61,126 nucleotides of DNA, from positions 1-61,126 of the forward strand of contig NZ_JFHN01000027.1 of NCBI RefSeq assembly GCF_000590885.1. Direction: 5' to 3'. Under the pieces are notes generated by a model, which did no database searches, was not told the DNA's origin, and saw nothing but the letters and a program-made list of their open reading frames with translations. Positions within the stretch are counted from its first letter, which is position 1. Every line of letters starts with the position of its first letter. The translations under genes and the position numbers were made by a program. Origin of the DNA: Erwinia mallotivora. GTDB lineage: Bacteria > Pseudomonadota > Gammaproteobacteria > Enterobacterales > Enterobacteriaceae. Positions 1 to 14,230 of this stretch are shown here, in pieces.

Positions 1-1236
<1,236 letters not shown>

Positions 1237-1254
1237 TCAATTGATTAAACCCGA

Positions 1255-3393
<2,139 letters not shown>

Positions 3394-3405
3394 TCAAAGT
3401 TAAAT

Positions 3406-3435
3406 CCCGGCGGGGTTAACTGAACGCCCGCCGGG
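3406..3435 (-). other. GC-rich hairpin between rpsG and fusA
   Basis: Perfect 9-bp arms CCCGGCGGG/CCCGCCGGG flank a 12-base loop, just upstream of the fusA ribosome binding site. No T-run follows. It may be an mRNA stability or coupling element of the str transcript. The role is inferred. Confidence 0.5.
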
Positions 3436-3456
3436 TTAATAACAACTACAAAGCTG

Positions 3457-4501
<1,045 letters not shown>

Positions 4502-4524
4502 GAAATAACCAGGATATCGTCCTG

Positions 4525-4812
4525 TTACCAGGTTACCTGTTGTGGATGTTTTACCGTCAGCGCAACGAAATCAGTATAGCCTACCTGCGCTATACTGGCT
4601 GAAATTTGAGCAGAAAGGCCACGTGCCAGAACATCCTCACGCAGCACATACAGAGAAACTGGCGCACCGATCAGACGCCCCAACGCCTGAGAGCCTTCCA
4701 TCGCCGCTACCACCCCATCCTGTATCAGTAACACATCGTCCCCTGTGGCCAGCATTCGCATCAGCGCATCGAAATCGCACTTAAAAGGAGAATGTAAAAT
4801 GAGATGCAGCAT
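4525..4812 (-). CDS. tusB: Sulfurtransferase complex subunit TusB
   Basis: TusB is part of the TusBCD hexamer that relays persulfide sulfur from TusA to TusE for 2-thiouridine at the tRNA wobble base. The start was set at MLHLILHSPF, giving 95 residues as in E. coli; a 24-residue upstream extension is not conserved in the family. It is the last gene of yheO-tusD-tusC-tusB, seven bases after tusC, and runs into the str promoter region. Confidence 0.93.
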   Translation of the reverse strand: MLHLILHSPFKCDFDALMRMLATGDDVLLIQDGVVAAMEGSQALGRLIGAPVSLYVLREDVLARGLSAQISASIAQVGYTDFVALTVKHPQQVTW

Positions 4813-4819
4813 GAATCCC

Positions 4820-5179
4820 TCAGAAGGTAATAATCCGGTCACAGCGATCAAGCTCTGCACGTAACGCTGCCGGAGAAAGGACATTTACCGGTAGTACTCT
4901 TTTGCCTTCAGCTGGCAGACCACGTTCTGACAGTGAAGCCGCGCAGACATAGAGATCATCAATATCATACAAAGGCAAAACGCCAAACGTCGCCGCATAA
5001 TGGCGCGCCAGTATCCGTTCAGGCTGCTGCTCGGGAACAAGTTGTAATACGCCATCACTGACAAAGAAAAGCGCGATTTTTTCACTGAGAGCAGAAATGG
5101 CCAGAGCCGCATCCAGCCCTTCCCTACCGGCACTACTGCCATGAGGAGCCTGGGTAAAAATAATTGCGACACGATTCAT
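4820..5179 (-). CDS. tusC: Sulfurtransferase complex subunit TusC
   Basis: TusC is a DsrE/F-fold subunit of the TusBCD relay for tRNA 2-thiolation. The 119 residues equal the E. coli length. The N terminus [21 protein letters not shown] carries the family's GREGLDA segment. The start overlaps the tusD stop by one base, which suggests translational coupling within the operon. Confidence 0.95.
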   Translation of the reverse strand: MNRVAIIFTQAPHGSSAGREGLDAALAISALSEKIALFFVSDGVLQLVPEQQPERILARHYAATFGVLPLYDIDDLYVCAASLSERGLPAEGKRVLPVNVLSPAALRAELDRCDRIITF

Positions 5180-5565
5180 CAGAATTGCACCAGACGGTCA
5201 CAGCTTAATACTGCTTCAGCCAGCGCGCCCAGCCCGGTCAGCTGAAAGCCATGCCCTAGATTATCCGCAGGCAGGCCGAGATTTTTCGCTTCCTGCTGGT
5301 CGGTCACTCCCCGCCGCAATGCCGCCGCAACACAAACATTAAGCGCCACACCGTGCTCCTTATGCAGCTGTTGCCAGCCTTGCGTCAGATTAAATTCATC
5401 GCTGGCGGGGGAAACCAGCGAGCTGGCATTGAGCACCCCTTCACGGTAAAAAAACACGCTGTCCAGATGATGACCTTCAGCCAGTAAGGCCTGAGCAAAC
5501 AAAAATGCGCTGCTCGCCTGCTGGGTGCCACAGGCGGGGCCGGTTACCAGCAACGTAAAATGCAT
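5179..5565 (-). CDS. tusD: Sulfurtransferase complex subunit TusD
   Basis: TusD is the subunit of TusBCD that accepts the persulfide from TusA. Starting at the ATG that overlaps the yheO TGA (TGATG) gives 128 residues and puts the sulfur-carrying cysteine of [11 protein letters not shown] at position 78, as in E. coli. A TTG one codon upstream was rejected. The central SPASDEF segment is typical of the family. Confidence 0.95.
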   Translation of the reverse strand: MHFTLLVTGPACGTQQASSAFLFAQALLAEGHHLDSVFFYREGVLNASSLVSPASDEFNLTQGWQQLHKEHGVALNVCVAAALRRGVTDQQEAKNLGLPADNLGHGFQLTGLGALAEAVLSCDRLVQF

Positions 5566-6287
5566 CAACGATCATGCCCCTGAATATCCCCATTCTTGAA
5601 CTGACGAATGTAGAGATAAACCGTGTGCTTGGAAATATTAAGCCGGTCAGCTACCTGATTGATGGCATACTTAATATCGAAAATGCCCTTCTCATGCAGA
5701 TTAAACACAATCTGGCGATTTTTGGCGTTATTGGAGACATTACGATCGCCGCTGACTTCCTCAATGGTGAACTCAAGGGTCTGCATCACCAGATCTTCAA
5801 CCGACGAAGCGAAGTTCACCATCGAAGGGACTTCCTGAGTTTCCGGCGGCATAAAGGTTGCCATAATCTGCGAGAACGGTACATCCAGGTTCATATTAAT
5901 GCACAACAGCCCAATAACCCGCTGTTTACCATTACGAATTGCAATGGTAACTGATTTCATCAACACGCCGCTTTTGGCACGGGTAAAATAAGCTTTCGAG
6001 ACATTGCTGTCCGCCCCTCTCATTTCGTGCAACATCCGCAGAGCCATATCCGTAATTGGCGAACCGATTTTACGCCCGGTATGTTCGCCATTAGCAATAC
6101 GCACGGCGGAGCGTTTCAAATCTTCCAGGGAATGAAGAACGATTTCACAATGGGTGCCAATCAGCATAGCGAGGCCATCGACCACCGCTTCATAAGATTG
6201 CAGGATATCTAAGTCAGTTTGCTCGAAGGGACGCTGATCCAGTAATTCCAGATCGGTCATATCACCGGTAAATAGTGAACCAGACAT
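5565..6287 (-). CDS. yheO: YheO family PAS-like/helix-turn-helix regulator
   Basis: Predicted DNA-binding protein of 240 residues, the E. coli length, starting [10 protein letters not shown]. The N-terminal two thirds form the YheO-like PAS-type domain ([14 protein letters not shown] near residue 30). The C terminus carries a helix-turn-helix ([21 protein letters not shown]) close to the end. A GTG start 11 codons upstream was rejected because that segment is not conserved. It heads the tusDCB operon. Its target genes are unknown to me. Confidence 0.92.
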   Translation of the reverse strand: MSGSLFTGDMTDLELLDQRPFEQTDLDILQSYEAVVDGLAMLIGTHCEIVLHSLEDLKRSAVRIANGEHTGRKIGSPITDMALRMLHEMRGADSNVSKAYFTRAKSGVLMKSVTIAIRNGKQRVIGLLCINMNLDVPFSQIMATFMPPETQEVPSMVNFASSVEDLVMQTLEFTIEEVSGDRNVSNNAKNRQIVFNLHEKGIFDIKYAINQVADRLNISKHTVYLYIRQFKNGDIQGHDR

Positions 6288-6310
6288 TAAGACACCACCC
6301 TTGAAAAGAA

Positions 6311-6329
6311 CCTGACGCACTGTGTCAGG
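6311..6329. promoter_or_regulatory. Inverted repeat upstream of yheO
   Basis: CCTGAC and GTCAGG are spaced by 7 bases, just upstream of the yheO ATG. The position fits an operator or leader hairpin, possibly for autoregulation by YheO. The repeat is seen; the role is speculative. Confidence 0.3.
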
Positions 6330-6447
6330 AGAGACGTGTTCAGATGAAAATACGCGGAGGGTAGTCTAGCAAATATCGCAAAGGCATGTCCTGACCTTTG
6401 TAAGGAATTAGAGTGAGCAGTAAAGGCTGGAAGAAGAATGGAAATGA

Positions 6448-6471
6448 CACCGCCACTAAGAAGTGGCGGTG
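6448..6471 (-). terminator. fkpA Rho-independent terminator
   Basis: A perfect 10-bp stem CACCGCCACT/AGTGGCGGTG with a 4-base loop starts 8 bases after the fkpA stop and is followed on the minus strand by a T-rich tract. It separates fkpA from yheO. Confidence 0.85.
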
Positions 6472-6478
6472 AAAAGGC

Positions 6479-7339
6479 TTATTTAGCCTGGGTCGCTGCA
6501 GGCGCTTCAGCCGGTTTTTCAGCGTTAGCATCGGCTTTTGCCGCAGGCTTAATGTCCAGCAGCTCGACATCAAAGACCAGCGTGGAGTTCGCCGGAATAC
6601 CCGGAACGCCATTCTTGCCGTAAGCCAACTGCGGTGGGATGACCAGCTTAATCTTGCCACCTTTTTTCACGTGCTTCAGACCTTCGGTCCAACCGGGAAT
6701 AACACCGTCAAGACGGAAAGAGAGTGGTTCACCACGCGTGTAAGAGTTATCAAACTCAGTACCATCGATCAGCGTGCCTTTGTAGTTAACGACAACCGTG
6801 TCGCTATCCGTTGGGGCCTTGCCAGTACCTTCTTTCTCTACCTGATAGAGCAAGCCAGATTCCGTTTTCTTCACGCCCTTTTCTTTGGCGAATTTAGTGG
6901 CAAAAGCGTCACCTTTCTCAGTGTTTTCTTTGGCATCTTTTTCCATCTTGGCCTGTGCAGCACTCTTCACACGGCCTTCAAACGCCTGAAGGGTCTGCTC
7001 AATTTCCTGGTCAGAGAGTTTACTCTTACCAGCAAAAGCATCCTGAACACCGGAGATCAGCTGCTGTTTATCCAGCGTGATACCCAGTTTTTCCTGTTCT
7101 TTCAGAGAGTTTTCCATGTAGCGACCGAGCGAAGCGCCCAGCGCATAAGCGGATTGTTGATCCTCAGTTTTAAACGCAGCATTTTTGGGTGCTGCCGCTG
7201 GCTGAGGTGCCTGCTCTGTTGGTGCGGCGGCAGGGGCGGCGGCAGGGGCGGCGGCAGTTTCAGCAGCCAAAACCTGCGGGGCATTCAGCGCAGCGGCAAG
7301 GGTGGTGGCTAACAGTGTGACTTTAAATATTGATTTCAT
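6479..7339 (-). CDS. fkpA: Periplasmic FKBP-type peptidyl-prolyl isomerase
   Basis: FkpA is a periplasmic proline isomerase and chaperone for envelope proteins. The chosen start MKSIFKVTLLATT gives 286 residues, with a signal peptide ending about LA|AE near residue 25. A helical dimerisation domain (about 60-160) is followed by the FKBP domain with YKGTLIDG and FDNSYTRGEP. Two Ala/Pro-rich linkers, one after the signal peptide and one at the C terminus, are longer than I recall for E. coli. The first is encoded by a 12-bp repeat. A sigma-E-like promoter lies upstream. Confidence 0.97.
   Translation of the reverse strand: MKSIFKVTLLATTLAAALNAPQVLAAETAAAPAAAPAAAPTEQAPQPAAAPKNAAFKTEDQQSAYALGASLGRYMENSLKEQEKLGITLDKQQLISGVQDAFAGKSKLSDQEIEQTLQAFEGRVKSAAQAKMEKDAKENTEKGDAFATKFAKEKGVKKTESGLLYQVEKEGTGKAPTDSDTVVVNYKGTLIDGTEFDNSYTRGEPLSFRLDGVIPGWTEGLKHVKKGGKIKLVIPPQLAYGKNGVPGIPANSTLVFDVELLDIKPAAKADANAEKPAEAPAATQAK
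7224..7257. repeat. 12-bp tandem repeat inside fkpA
   Basis: Nearly three copies of the 12-bp unit GCGGCGGCAGGG encode the repeated Ala-Ala-Ala-Pro linker of FkpA. The unit is in frame, so gain or loss by slippage would change linker length without a frameshift. Confidence 0.8.
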
Positions 7340-7456
7340 CCATTTCTCCAAAACCGAAGCCTCACACCTCGGAAATCATTGACAGATCGGGGTCTGTACT
7401 ATAACTACAAATCTGCACAAGAAAACTGCACAATTTCGCAATGAAAGCTAAGTAAC

Positions 7457-7485
7457 TTACGACCGTATGTCCACCCGAAAGTTTC
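7457..7485 (-). promoter_or_regulatory. Sigma-E-like promoter of fkpA
   Basis: On the minus strand GAAACTT (7479-7485), 16 bases, then TCGTAA (7457-7462) fits the RpoE pattern GAACTT-N16-TCnnA. E. coli fkpA is a known RpoE target. The rest of the 301-bp fkpA-slyX divergent gap (7340-7640) holds the slyX upstream region. I see no ORF in it. Confidence 0.55.
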
Positions 7486-7640
7486 ACCACAGAAATGCAG
7501 ACGCCTGACTCTTTTTTCAAGTGCCGCCAGAAATTAACCTGAACATTTCTGTTTCCTGCCCTGCTTTCCCGTTAGAATCAGCAAGATTCTGCCATTGTCA
7601 GAACCCGTGGCAGTCACCAGCAGTCACCTGAGGAAAAACT

Positions 7641-7856
7641 ATGCAGCACCTGTTTGAACAACGCCTGGAAATGCTGGAAAGCCGACTGGCGTTTCAGGAG
7701 CACACCATTGAAGAGCTGAATCAGACGGTAATTCACCATGAACTGGAGATGTCCCGCCTGCGTGAGCAGATGCGGCTGCTTACCGATAAGCTGAAATCGG
7801 TTGCCCCTTCCATGATTGCTTCACAGTCAGAAGAGACGCCCCCTCCGCACTACTGA
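7641..7856 (+). CDS. slyX: SlyX family coiled-coil protein
   Basis: Small protein of 71 residues (E. coli 72), almost entirely predicted coiled coil ([20 protein letters not shown] from about residue 9), with the conserved PPPHY C terminus. The molecular function is not established. The ATG has TGAGGA upstream. It lies between divergent fkpA and convergent slyD, as in E. coli. Confidence 0.95.
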   Translation: MQHLFEQRLEMLESRLAFQEHTIEELNQTVIHHELEMSRLREQMRLLTDKLKSVAPSMIASQSEETPPPHY

Positions 7857-7941
7857 TTTGATTAAAAGAATGGGGAATTCACCGCTAATCGGTCGGACTT
7901 TTCTTCAGCTCGCGGCCCCTCTACCCGCCCGGACAAACAGG

Positions 7942-7969
7942 CAAAAATAAGGCCACCGCAAGGGTAGCC
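7942..7969 (-). terminator. slyD terminator
   Basis: Minus-strand hairpin GGCTACC/GGTGGCC (one G-U pair, 5-base loop) followed by TTATTTTTG, starting about 20 bases after the slyD stop. It also separates the convergent slyX and slyD. Confidence 0.82.
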
Positions 7970-7990
7970 TCATTGAAATCCGCAGAAAAT

Positions 7991-8539
7991 TTAGTGGCTG
8001 CAACCACAGCCACCGGTGCCACATCCACCCTTACCATGCTCATGGTCGTGGTCATGATCGTGGTGATGGTCGTGTTCGCCATGGACATGACCGTGAGCCA
8101 GTTCTTCCGCCGTAGCTTCGCGAATAGCCACCACTTCGACGTTGAAATTCAGATTCTGCCCAGCCAGGGTGTGATTACCATCAACCACGACATGGTCATC
8201 TTCCACTTCGGTGATTTCAACCGGCACCGGCCCCTGATCGGTTTCCGCCAGGAAGCGCATTCCCACCTGCAACTCATCAACGCCCATAAAAACGTCTTTG
8301 GGTACGCGCTGAACCAGATTGTCATCATACTGGCCATAAGCGTCATCGGCGGTGATATTCACTTCGAACTTGTCACCCGCCTCATGATTTTCCAGTGCTT
8401 TTTCAAGGCCGGCAATCAGGGAACCATGACCGTGCAGATAGTCCAGCGGTGCGCTCACCGGAGACTCATCAACCAACACACCATCTTCTGTACGTACCTG
8501 GTATGCCAGGCTGACCACCAGGTCTTTTGCTACTTTCAT
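7991..8539 (-). CDS. slyD: FKBP-type prolyl isomerase and metallochaperone SlyD
   Basis: Cytoplasmic proline isomerase and chaperone that binds nickel and contributes to hydrogenase maturation. The product is 182 residues. An FKBP domain interrupted by the insert-in-flap (about 70-130) is followed by a His/Asp/Cys-rich metal-binding tail from about residue 150. The tail is shorter than that of the 196-residue E. coli protein but still has two CGxxGCGC-like Cys clusters. The ATG is preceded by AGGAGT. Confidence 0.97.
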   Translation of the reverse strand: MKVAKDLVVSLAYQVRTEDGVLVDESPVSAPLDYLHGHGSLIAGLEKALENHEAGDKFEVNITADDAYGQYDDNLVQRVPKDVFMGVDELQVGMRFLAETDQGPVPVEITEVEDDHVVVDGNHTLAGQNLNFNVEVVAIREATAEELAHGHVHGEHDHHHDHDHDHEHGKGGCGTGGCGCSH

Positions 8540-8676
8540 GATTACTCCTAAACCGTTGAGAGCCTGAGCTCTTGCAGGCCAGCCAAATGCTGACCTTAAG
8601 AGCTTTAAATTGCGTCGATTGTAATAAATTTCAACGCTGCTGTACGGTAAAGCTTAAAAAAAGCTGCGCGATAACG

Positions 8677-8871
8677 CTACTCAGGATGGAAAATTCCTAT
8701 GACCTGTTCATTTGCCCGCACCTCATCACGGACATGTTTATCCGCTTCACGCATCTGGTGGCCGCACTTAACACATTCAACCACATCGATATTATTTTCT
8801 TTCCACAGTGCCAGAGTATCTTTTGCCTGACATTTCGGGCAGGTCGCACCGGCGATAAATCTTTTACGCAT
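8677..8871 (-). CDS. yheV: YheV family putative zinc-ribbon protein
   Basis: Small protein of 64 residues with two CxxC pairs (CPKC near residue 11 and CVKC near 33) forming a predicted zinc ribbon. Function unknown. It lies 8 bases after the kefB stop on the same strand, as in E. coli, so it is probably co-transcribed with kefGB. Confidence 0.93.
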   Translation of the reverse strand: MRKRFIAGATCPKCQAKDTLALWKENNIDVVECVKCGHQMREADKHVRDEVRANEQVIGIFHPE

Positions 8872-8879
8872 TTTGATTC

Positions 8880-10685
8880 CTATTCAAACTCATCCCAGCC
8901 GCCAAACTGGCGTTTTTCATGGCGCATCTCTGCCTGAAAAATGTCTTCCAGTTCGCGACGCGCCTCTTTCACCCGTGAAATTTGCTGGCTGTCAGCATGG
9001 TTAGGCATCAGCTCACGCAGCATACGCATATCCAGACGGCGAAAATGCTGCTGGGCGCGGAAAGCCTGGTGTGGATGCATACCTAACGTCATCAGCGTCT
9101 TACGCCCCAGTTCCAGCGCACTGGAGAAGGTCTCACGCGAGAACTGCGCCACCCCAGCCTGGATCAGCTCATGAGCTTCCACACGACCTCTGGCCCGGGC
9201 AAGAATCTGAAGATGCGGAAAATGATGCTGGCACAGATGAACAATTTCCATCGCATCCTCCGGACCATTACAGGTAATAACTATCGACTGCGCGGTTTCC
9301 GCACCGGCAGCACGCAACAGTTCCAGTTCGGTTGCATCGCCGTAATAAACTTTATAACCATATTTACGCATCAGACTGACCGCACTGATATCCCGCTCCA
9401 GTACCGTAATCCGCTTCTCGTTCGCCATCAGCAAACGCGCCACCACCTGACCAAAACGCCCAAACCCGACCACGATCACTTCAGGTTTATCATCCTCAAC
9501 GAAAGGCTTCTCATCAGGCTCATCGCTGTCGTTAAAGCGCCTTGCCAGAATCCGATCAATGCCCTGCATCAGCAATGGCGTAGTCATCATCGATAGCGTC
9601 ACCGTCACCAGCAACAGCGGCATCTGATCGCCATGAAACAGCTTTGCCGATGATGCTGCCGAAAACAGCACAAAAGCGAACTCGCCTCCCTGACTCAGCA
9701 CGCCGGAAAATTGCAGGCGCTCAGAACTACGCAGACCAAACAGACGAGAGAGCGAATAGAGGACCGTCCCCTTAATCGCCACCAGCGCCACAACACCGAC
9801 CAGAATTTCGATGATATGGGTGTAGAGCACGCCAAGGTTCAGCGCCATCCCCACTGAAATAAAGAACAGGCCGAGCAGCAATCCTTTAAACGGGTCAATG
9901 GCTATCTCCAGTTCGTGGCGATACTCACTCTCTGCCAGCAGGATCCCGGCGATAAAGGTGCCCAGTGCCATCGAAAGCCCCAACGCATCCATAAACAATG
10001 CGGAGCCCAATACCAGCAGCAAAGCAGCAGCGGTAAAGACTTCACGCACGCCGGATGCCGCGATAAAACGGAAAATAGGTCGCAACAGATAGCGGCCACC
10101 AACCAACATACCGGCAAAGGCCAGTACCTTCATGCCGATGGTCATCCAGTCAGTATGACCACTGTCACCTCCGGCCAACAGCGGAACCAGAGCCAGAGCA
10201 GGGATCACCGCGAGGTCCTGGAACAACAGTACCGAAAACCCCAACTGGCCCGATTCGTTGCGGTTCATCCCCTTATCGCGCATCAGCTGTAGCGCCATCG
10301 CGGTGGACGACATCGCCAGTCCGATACCACCGATCACTGCCGCCTGCCACGAAAAATTCGTCAGCCATAACAGTCCGCCGAGGATCGCCGCGCTGAGCAG
10401 AACCTGCGCGGCACCGACGCCAAAGATGGAGCGTCGCAGCTGCCACAGCTTTGCCGGGTTCAGCTCCAGCCCAATGATAAACATCAGGAACACCACACCC
10501 AGTTCCGAGAAATGCAGGATCTCATCGACATCGCTGATAAAGCCAAGTCCCCACGGCCCGATAGCAATACCGGCCAGCAGATAGCCCAACACGGCACCAA
10601 TCCCCAGCCTTGCCGCCAGTGGCACCGCGATCACTGCCGCAAAAAGATACACCACGCCTGCCGTCAGCAGCGTTTGCCCTTCCAT
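8880..10685 (-). CDS. kefB: Glutathione-regulated potassium efflux antiporter KefB
   Basis: Inner-membrane K+/H+ antiporter, gated by glutathione adducts, that acidifies the cytoplasm to protect against electrophiles. The 601 residues match E. coli. A CPA2-type membrane domain of about a dozen segments fills residues 5-380. It is followed by an RCK/KTN domain with the nucleotide-binding motif VVGFGRFGQ near 405. It begins immediately after the kefG stop codon, consistent with coupled expression of the ancillary subunit. Confidence 0.97.
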   Translation of the reverse strand: MEGQTLLTAGVVYLFAAVIAVPLAARLGIGAVLGYLLAGIAIGPWGLGFISDVDEILHFSELGVVFLMFIIGLELNPAKLWQLRRSIFGVGAAQVLLSAAILGGLLWLTNFSWQAAVIGGIGLAMSSTAMALQLMRDKGMNRNESGQLGFSVLLFQDLAVIPALALVPLLAGGDSGHTDWMTIGMKVLAFAGMLVGGRYLLRPIFRFIAASGVREVFTAAALLLVLGSALFMDALGLSMALGTFIAGILLAESEYRHELEIAIDPFKGLLLGLFFISVGMALNLGVLYTHIIEILVGVVALVAIKGTVLYSLSRLFGLRSSERLQFSGVLSQGGEFAFVLFSAASSAKLFHGDQMPLLLVTVTLSMMTTPLLMQGIDRILARRFNDSDEPDEKPFVEDDKPEVIVVGFGRFGQVVARLLMANEKRITVLERDISAVSLMRKYGYKVYYGDATELELLRAAGAETAQSIVITCNGPEDAMEIVHLCQHHFPHLQILARARGRVEAHELIQAGVAQFSRETFSSALELGRKTLMTLGMHPHQAFRAQQHFRRLDMRMLRELMPNHADSQQISRVKEARRELEDIFQAEMRHEKRQFGGWDEFE

Positions 10686-11237
10686 TCAGAGCCCTCCGGG
10701 CAGTTGCGGCGATGCCAGCCAGTCACCATAGGCACGCGCAAAATTTTTCATCACTTCTGGCGGCTGCCGCCGTGCAAGATAGATGATCATCGGCGTCAGC
10801 CAGTGCATACGGCATAGCTGAGCGGTCAGTTCAAAAGGACGCATGATTTCCGACATCGGGTAGCGATTAAGCCCATCCTGATGATAGGCCGCTTCAGGCT
10901 CACCGGTGGTGATGACACTCCGCCAGTATTTCCCCTCCAGCACGTTGCCATCAGGACCGCTGGCAAACCCACGTGACAACACGCGATCCAGCCACTCTTT
11001 CAGCAATGCAGGGCAACTGTAGGTATAGAGCGGATGCTGAAAAACAATCACCTGATGCTCACGAAGCAACTGCTGCTCGCGATGGATGTCAATAAAAAAG
11101 TCCGGGTAGTGTGCATACAGATCATGTACGGTCACATTTGGCAGATCCTTTGCCGGTTGCAGCAATACCCGGTTAGCGATTGAGTCCTGTGATTCAGGAT
11201 GTGCATAGAGCAACAAAACATTGGGCTGCTGCGACAT
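10686..11237 (-). CDS. kefG: Glutathione-regulated K+ efflux ancillary protein KefG
   Basis: Flavodoxin-like, quinone-oxidoreductase-type subunit needed for full KefB activity. The start at [19 protein letters not shown] gives 183 residues, with GGAGAGGA seven bases upstream. An 8-residue upstream extension was rejected. Conserved segments are [16 protein letters not shown] and the flavin-binding TTGEPE loop. kefG directly abuts kefB. Confidence 0.96.
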   Translation of the reverse strand: MSQQPNVLLLYAHPESQDSIANRVLLQPAKDLPNVTVHDLYAHYPDFFIDIHREQQLLREHQVIVFQHPLYTYSCPALLKEWLDRVLSRGFASGPDGNVLEGKYWRSVITTGEPEAAYHQDGLNRYPMSEIMRPFELTAQLCRMHWLTPMIIYLARRQPPEVMKNFARAYGDWLASPQLPGGL

Positions 11238-11340
11238 GATTCCTCTCCAAATCGTCGTCATAACGGGGAAATTCCGCTACCATGCCCGACGCAGCGGAAT
11301 AGTGCATTCCGCAAAGCAATTACGATGATTTAATTTAACA

Positions 11341-11466
11341 TATACCCTGAATAATTCGTATTGCAGCGAGGCGACAGGCGAAGGGAACCCGGAGAGCTGG
11401 TTCAGCTAAGGGATTCGGGAGACTGAACGCAGTCAGCGCATCTGCAACCTGAAGTATGACGGATAT
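11341..11466. repeat. ERIC element
   Basis: Imperfect palindrome of about 126 bp between kefG and yheS. The ends TATACCCTGAATAATTCG and TGAAGTATGACGGATATA are the characteristic ERIC termini. The interior keeps diverged versions of the ERIC1/ERIC2 core (CCCGGAGAGCT, TTCGGGAGACTGAACG). It ends about 20 bp before the yheS start, so it forms the yheS leader. Confidence 0.85.
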
Positions 11467-11487
11467 ATTCTGACTATTACGGCGCTT

Positions 11488-13392
11488 ATGATTATCTTCT
11501 CCTCGTTACAAATACGACGCGGCGTCCGCGTGCTGCTGGACAACGCCACCGCCACGATCAATCCCGGCCAGAAAGTTGGACTGGTTGGGAAAAATGGCTG
11601 TGGCAAATCGACCCTGCTGTCGTTGCTCAAGCACGAGATAAGCGCCGACGGCGGTAGTGCTCATTATCCAGGCAACTGGTCGCTGGCCTGGGTTAACCAG
11701 GAGACGCCCGCGCTGGCCATGCCCGCCATTGAATACGTTATCGATGGCGATCGTGAATTTCGTCAGCTGGAATCCGACCTCGCTCATGCTAACGACATCG
11801 ATGATGGTCATGCCATCGCCACACTGCATGGCAAGCTGGACGCTATCCAGGCATGGACGATGCAATCCCGCGCAGCCAGTTTGCTTCATGGTCTGGGCTT
11901 TTCGCAGGAGCAGCTGACACGCCCGGTCAGTGACTTTTCCGGCGGCTGGCGAATGCGTCTTAACCTGGCACAGGCGCTGATATGCCGCTCAGATCTGTTG
12001 CTGCTTGATGAACCCACCAACCACCTTGATCTTGACGCGGTGATCTGGCTGGAACGTTGGTTGAAAAGCTATCAGGGCACATTGATTCTTATTTCCCATG
12101 ACCGCGATTTTCTCGACCCGGTAGTGGATAAAATTCTGCATATTGAGCAGCAGTCAATGTTCGAATACACCGGCAATTACAGCGCCTTTGAGGTGCAGCG
12201 GGCGACCAAACTGGCGCAACAGCAGTCGATGTATGAAAACCAGCAGACCAAAGTGGCGCACCTGCAAAGCTTTATTGACCGCTTTAAGGCGAAAGCCAGC
12301 AAAGCCAAACAGGCGCAAAGCCGGATTAAAATGCTGGAACGTATGGAGCTGATCGCGCCTGCACATGTTGATAATCCTTTTACCTTCAGCTTTCGTGCCC
12401 CGGAAAGCCTGCCCAATCCATTGCTGAACATGGAAAAAGTAAGCGCAGGCTATGGTGAGCGCATCATCCTGAATCCCATCAAACTGAATCTGGTGCCAGG
12501 CTCACGGATTGGTTTGCTGGGCCGTAATGGCGCGGGTAAATCGACGCTGATTAAACTGCTGGCCGGTGAACTGACCCCGCTAAAAGGCGATATTGGCCTG
12601 GCGAAAGGCATCAGGCTGGGTTACTTCGCTCAGCATCAGCTGGAATTTTTGCGCGCCGATGAATCACCCTTACAACATCTTGCCCGCCTTGCGCCTCAGG
12701 TGCTGGAACAGCAGCTACGGGATTATCTCGGCGGCTTTGGTTTTCAGGGCGATAAGGTGACTGAAAATACCGAACGTTTTTCCGGCGGTGAAAAAGCGCG
12801 GCTGGTGCTGGCATTGATTGTCTGGCAGCGCCCCAACCTGCTGCTGCTGGATGAACCCACCAACCACCTCGATCTGGATATGCGTCAGGCATTAACCGAG
12901 GCGCTGATCGACTTTGAAGGCGCACTGGTGGTGGTTTCGCACGATCGCCACCTGCTGCGCTCCACCACTGACGATCTTTATCTGGTCCACGATGGCAAGG
13001 TCGAGGCCTTTGATGGCGACCTGGAAGATTACCAGCGCTGGCTGAGCGAACTACAAAAACAGCAGGTCAGCAGCACAGATGTCAAAACAGATAACGCCAA
13101 CAGTGCTCAGGCGAGAAAAGATCAAAAACGTCGTGAAGCAGAATTGCGCACACAAACGCAACCTCTGCGTAAACAGATTGAGAAGCTCGAAAAGCAGATG
13201 GAGAAACTGAACAGCCAGCTGACCGCCGCCGAAGAAAAACTGGCGGATGCGGAGATCTACGACCAAAAGCGCAAGGCCGATCTCACTGCCGCACTGAAGC
13301 AGCAGGCTGAGACAAAATCCGCGCTGGAAGAGTGTGAAATGGCCTGGCTGGATGCGCAGGAGCAGCTGGAAGCGATGCTCCAGGCCAGTTAA
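11488..13392 (+). CDS. yheS: ABC-F family ATPase YheS
   Basis: ABC-F protein of 634 residues with two ATPase domains and no membrane segments; the family acts on ribosomes. Walker A motifs are [12 protein letters not shown] (near residue 30) and [12 protein letters not shown] (near 340). Signature SGGWR and SGGEK and two [12 protein letters not shown]alker B motifs are present. A charged coiled coil fills about 530-634. No strong ribosome binding site is visible. Its stop codon overlaps the convergent tauD stop by two bases. Confidence 0.96.
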   Translation: MIIFSSLQIRRGVRVLLDNATATINPGQKVGLVGKNGCGKSTLLSLLKHEISADGGSAHYPGNWSLAWVNQETPALAMPAIEYVIDGDREFRQLESDLAHANDIDDGHAIATLHGKLDAIQAWTMQSRAASLLHGLGFSQEQLTRPVSDFSGGWRMRLNLAQALICRSDLLLLDEPTNHLDLDAVIWLERWLKSYQGTLILISHDRDFLDPVVDKILHIEQQSMFEYTGNYSAFEVQRATKLAQQQSMYENQQTKVAHLQSFIDRFKAKASKAKQAQSRIKMLERMELIAPAHVDNPFTFSFRAPESLPNPLLNMEKVSAGYGERIILNPIKLNLVPGSRIGLLGRNGAGKSTLIKLLAGELTPLKGDIGLAKGIRLGYFAQHQLEFLRADESPLQHLARLAPQVLEQQLRDYLGGFGFQGDKVTENTERFSGGEKARLVLALIVWQRPNLLLLDEPTNHLDLDMRQALTEALIDFEGALVVVSHDRHLLRSTTDDLYLVHDGKVEAFDGDLEDYQRWLSELQKQQVSSTDVKTDNANSAQARKDQKRREAELRTQTQPLRKQIEKLEKQMEKLNSQLTAAEEKLADAEIYDQKRKADLTAALKQQAETKSALEECEMAWLDAQEQLEAMLQAS

Positions 13393-14228
13393 AACGGCTT
13401 ATCACCGAGTATCGTCGCGCGGTGCATAATGCGCCGCGCTGGCAAATAATCGGCGTTAGCGTAGTGCTGCGTAACCCGGTTGTCCCAGATAGCCAGATCG
13501 TTTTCCTGCCAGCGCCAGCGCACCTGGAATTCTGGCTTAGTAATATGGGCAAACAGAAAGGCCAGCAATGCCTCACTCTCTTTCTGCTTCAGGCCAGCGA
13601 TGCGGGTGGTAAATCCTTCGTTCACAAACAGTGCCAGCCTGCCGCTTACCGGATGAGTCCTCACCACCGGATGCAACACCGGTGGATTCTTCTCTACCGC
13701 CACTTTCCAGCGGGCGTGTTCTTCTTCACTGTCACGGTATTTGAATTCCTGGAATGATTTGGTGAAGTCGTGCTCCGCTTTTAATCCGCTCAGTAACACC
13801 TTAAACGGTTCAGACAACGCATCGTAAGCTGCGACGCCACTGGCCCACAGCGTATCACCACCGTTTTTCGGCAACTGCTTCGCAGCGAGGATGGCACCGG
13901 CCGGAGGCGTGGCGATAAAGGTGACATCGGTATGCCAGTTATCACTGTCGGGGGGATTATCGTTGTGCGTATCCAGTACAATAATCTCTTCCACATCAGG
14001 GGCGTGAGGGTATACCGGATGGATATGCAGGTCACCAAAACGCGCGGCCAGCGCCCGCTGCTGCTGCGGGGTGATCGGCTGATCCCGGACGAACAGCACC
14101 TGATGACGGATCAACGCATGATATAGCTGTTCAAACTGGGCGTCGCTCATCGGCCGACTCAGATTAATATCAGCAACCTGCGCCCCAATATTCGGGCCAA
14201 GTGGGGTGATAGTCAGACGTTCGTTCAT
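13389..14228 (-). CDS. tauD: Taurine dioxygenase
   Basis: Fe(II)/2-oxoglutarate dioxygenase that hydroxylates taurine, releasing sulfite for sulfur assimilation. Starting at the second of two adjacent candidates (ATG, not the GTG before it) gives 279 residues. The iron ligands then fall at His99 and Asp101 (NWHTDVTF), with the distal His in NRVTQHYAN, as in E. coli. GGAG lies about nine bases upstream. Last gene of tauABCD. Confidence 0.96.
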   Translation of the reverse strand: MNERLTITPLGPNIGAQVADINLSRPMSDAQFEQLYHALIRHQVLFVRDQPITPQQQRALAARFGDLHIHPVYPHAPDVEEIIVLDTHNDNPPDSDNWHTDVTFIATPPAGAILAAKQLPKNGGDTLWASGVAAYDALSEPFKVLLSGLKAEHDFTKSFQEFKYRDSEEEHARWKVAVEKNPPVLHPVVRTHPVSGRLALFVNEGFTTRIAGLKQKESEALLAFLFAHITKPEFQVRWRWQENDLAIWDNRVTQHYANADYLPARRIMHRATILGDKPF

Positions 14229-14230
14229 CA

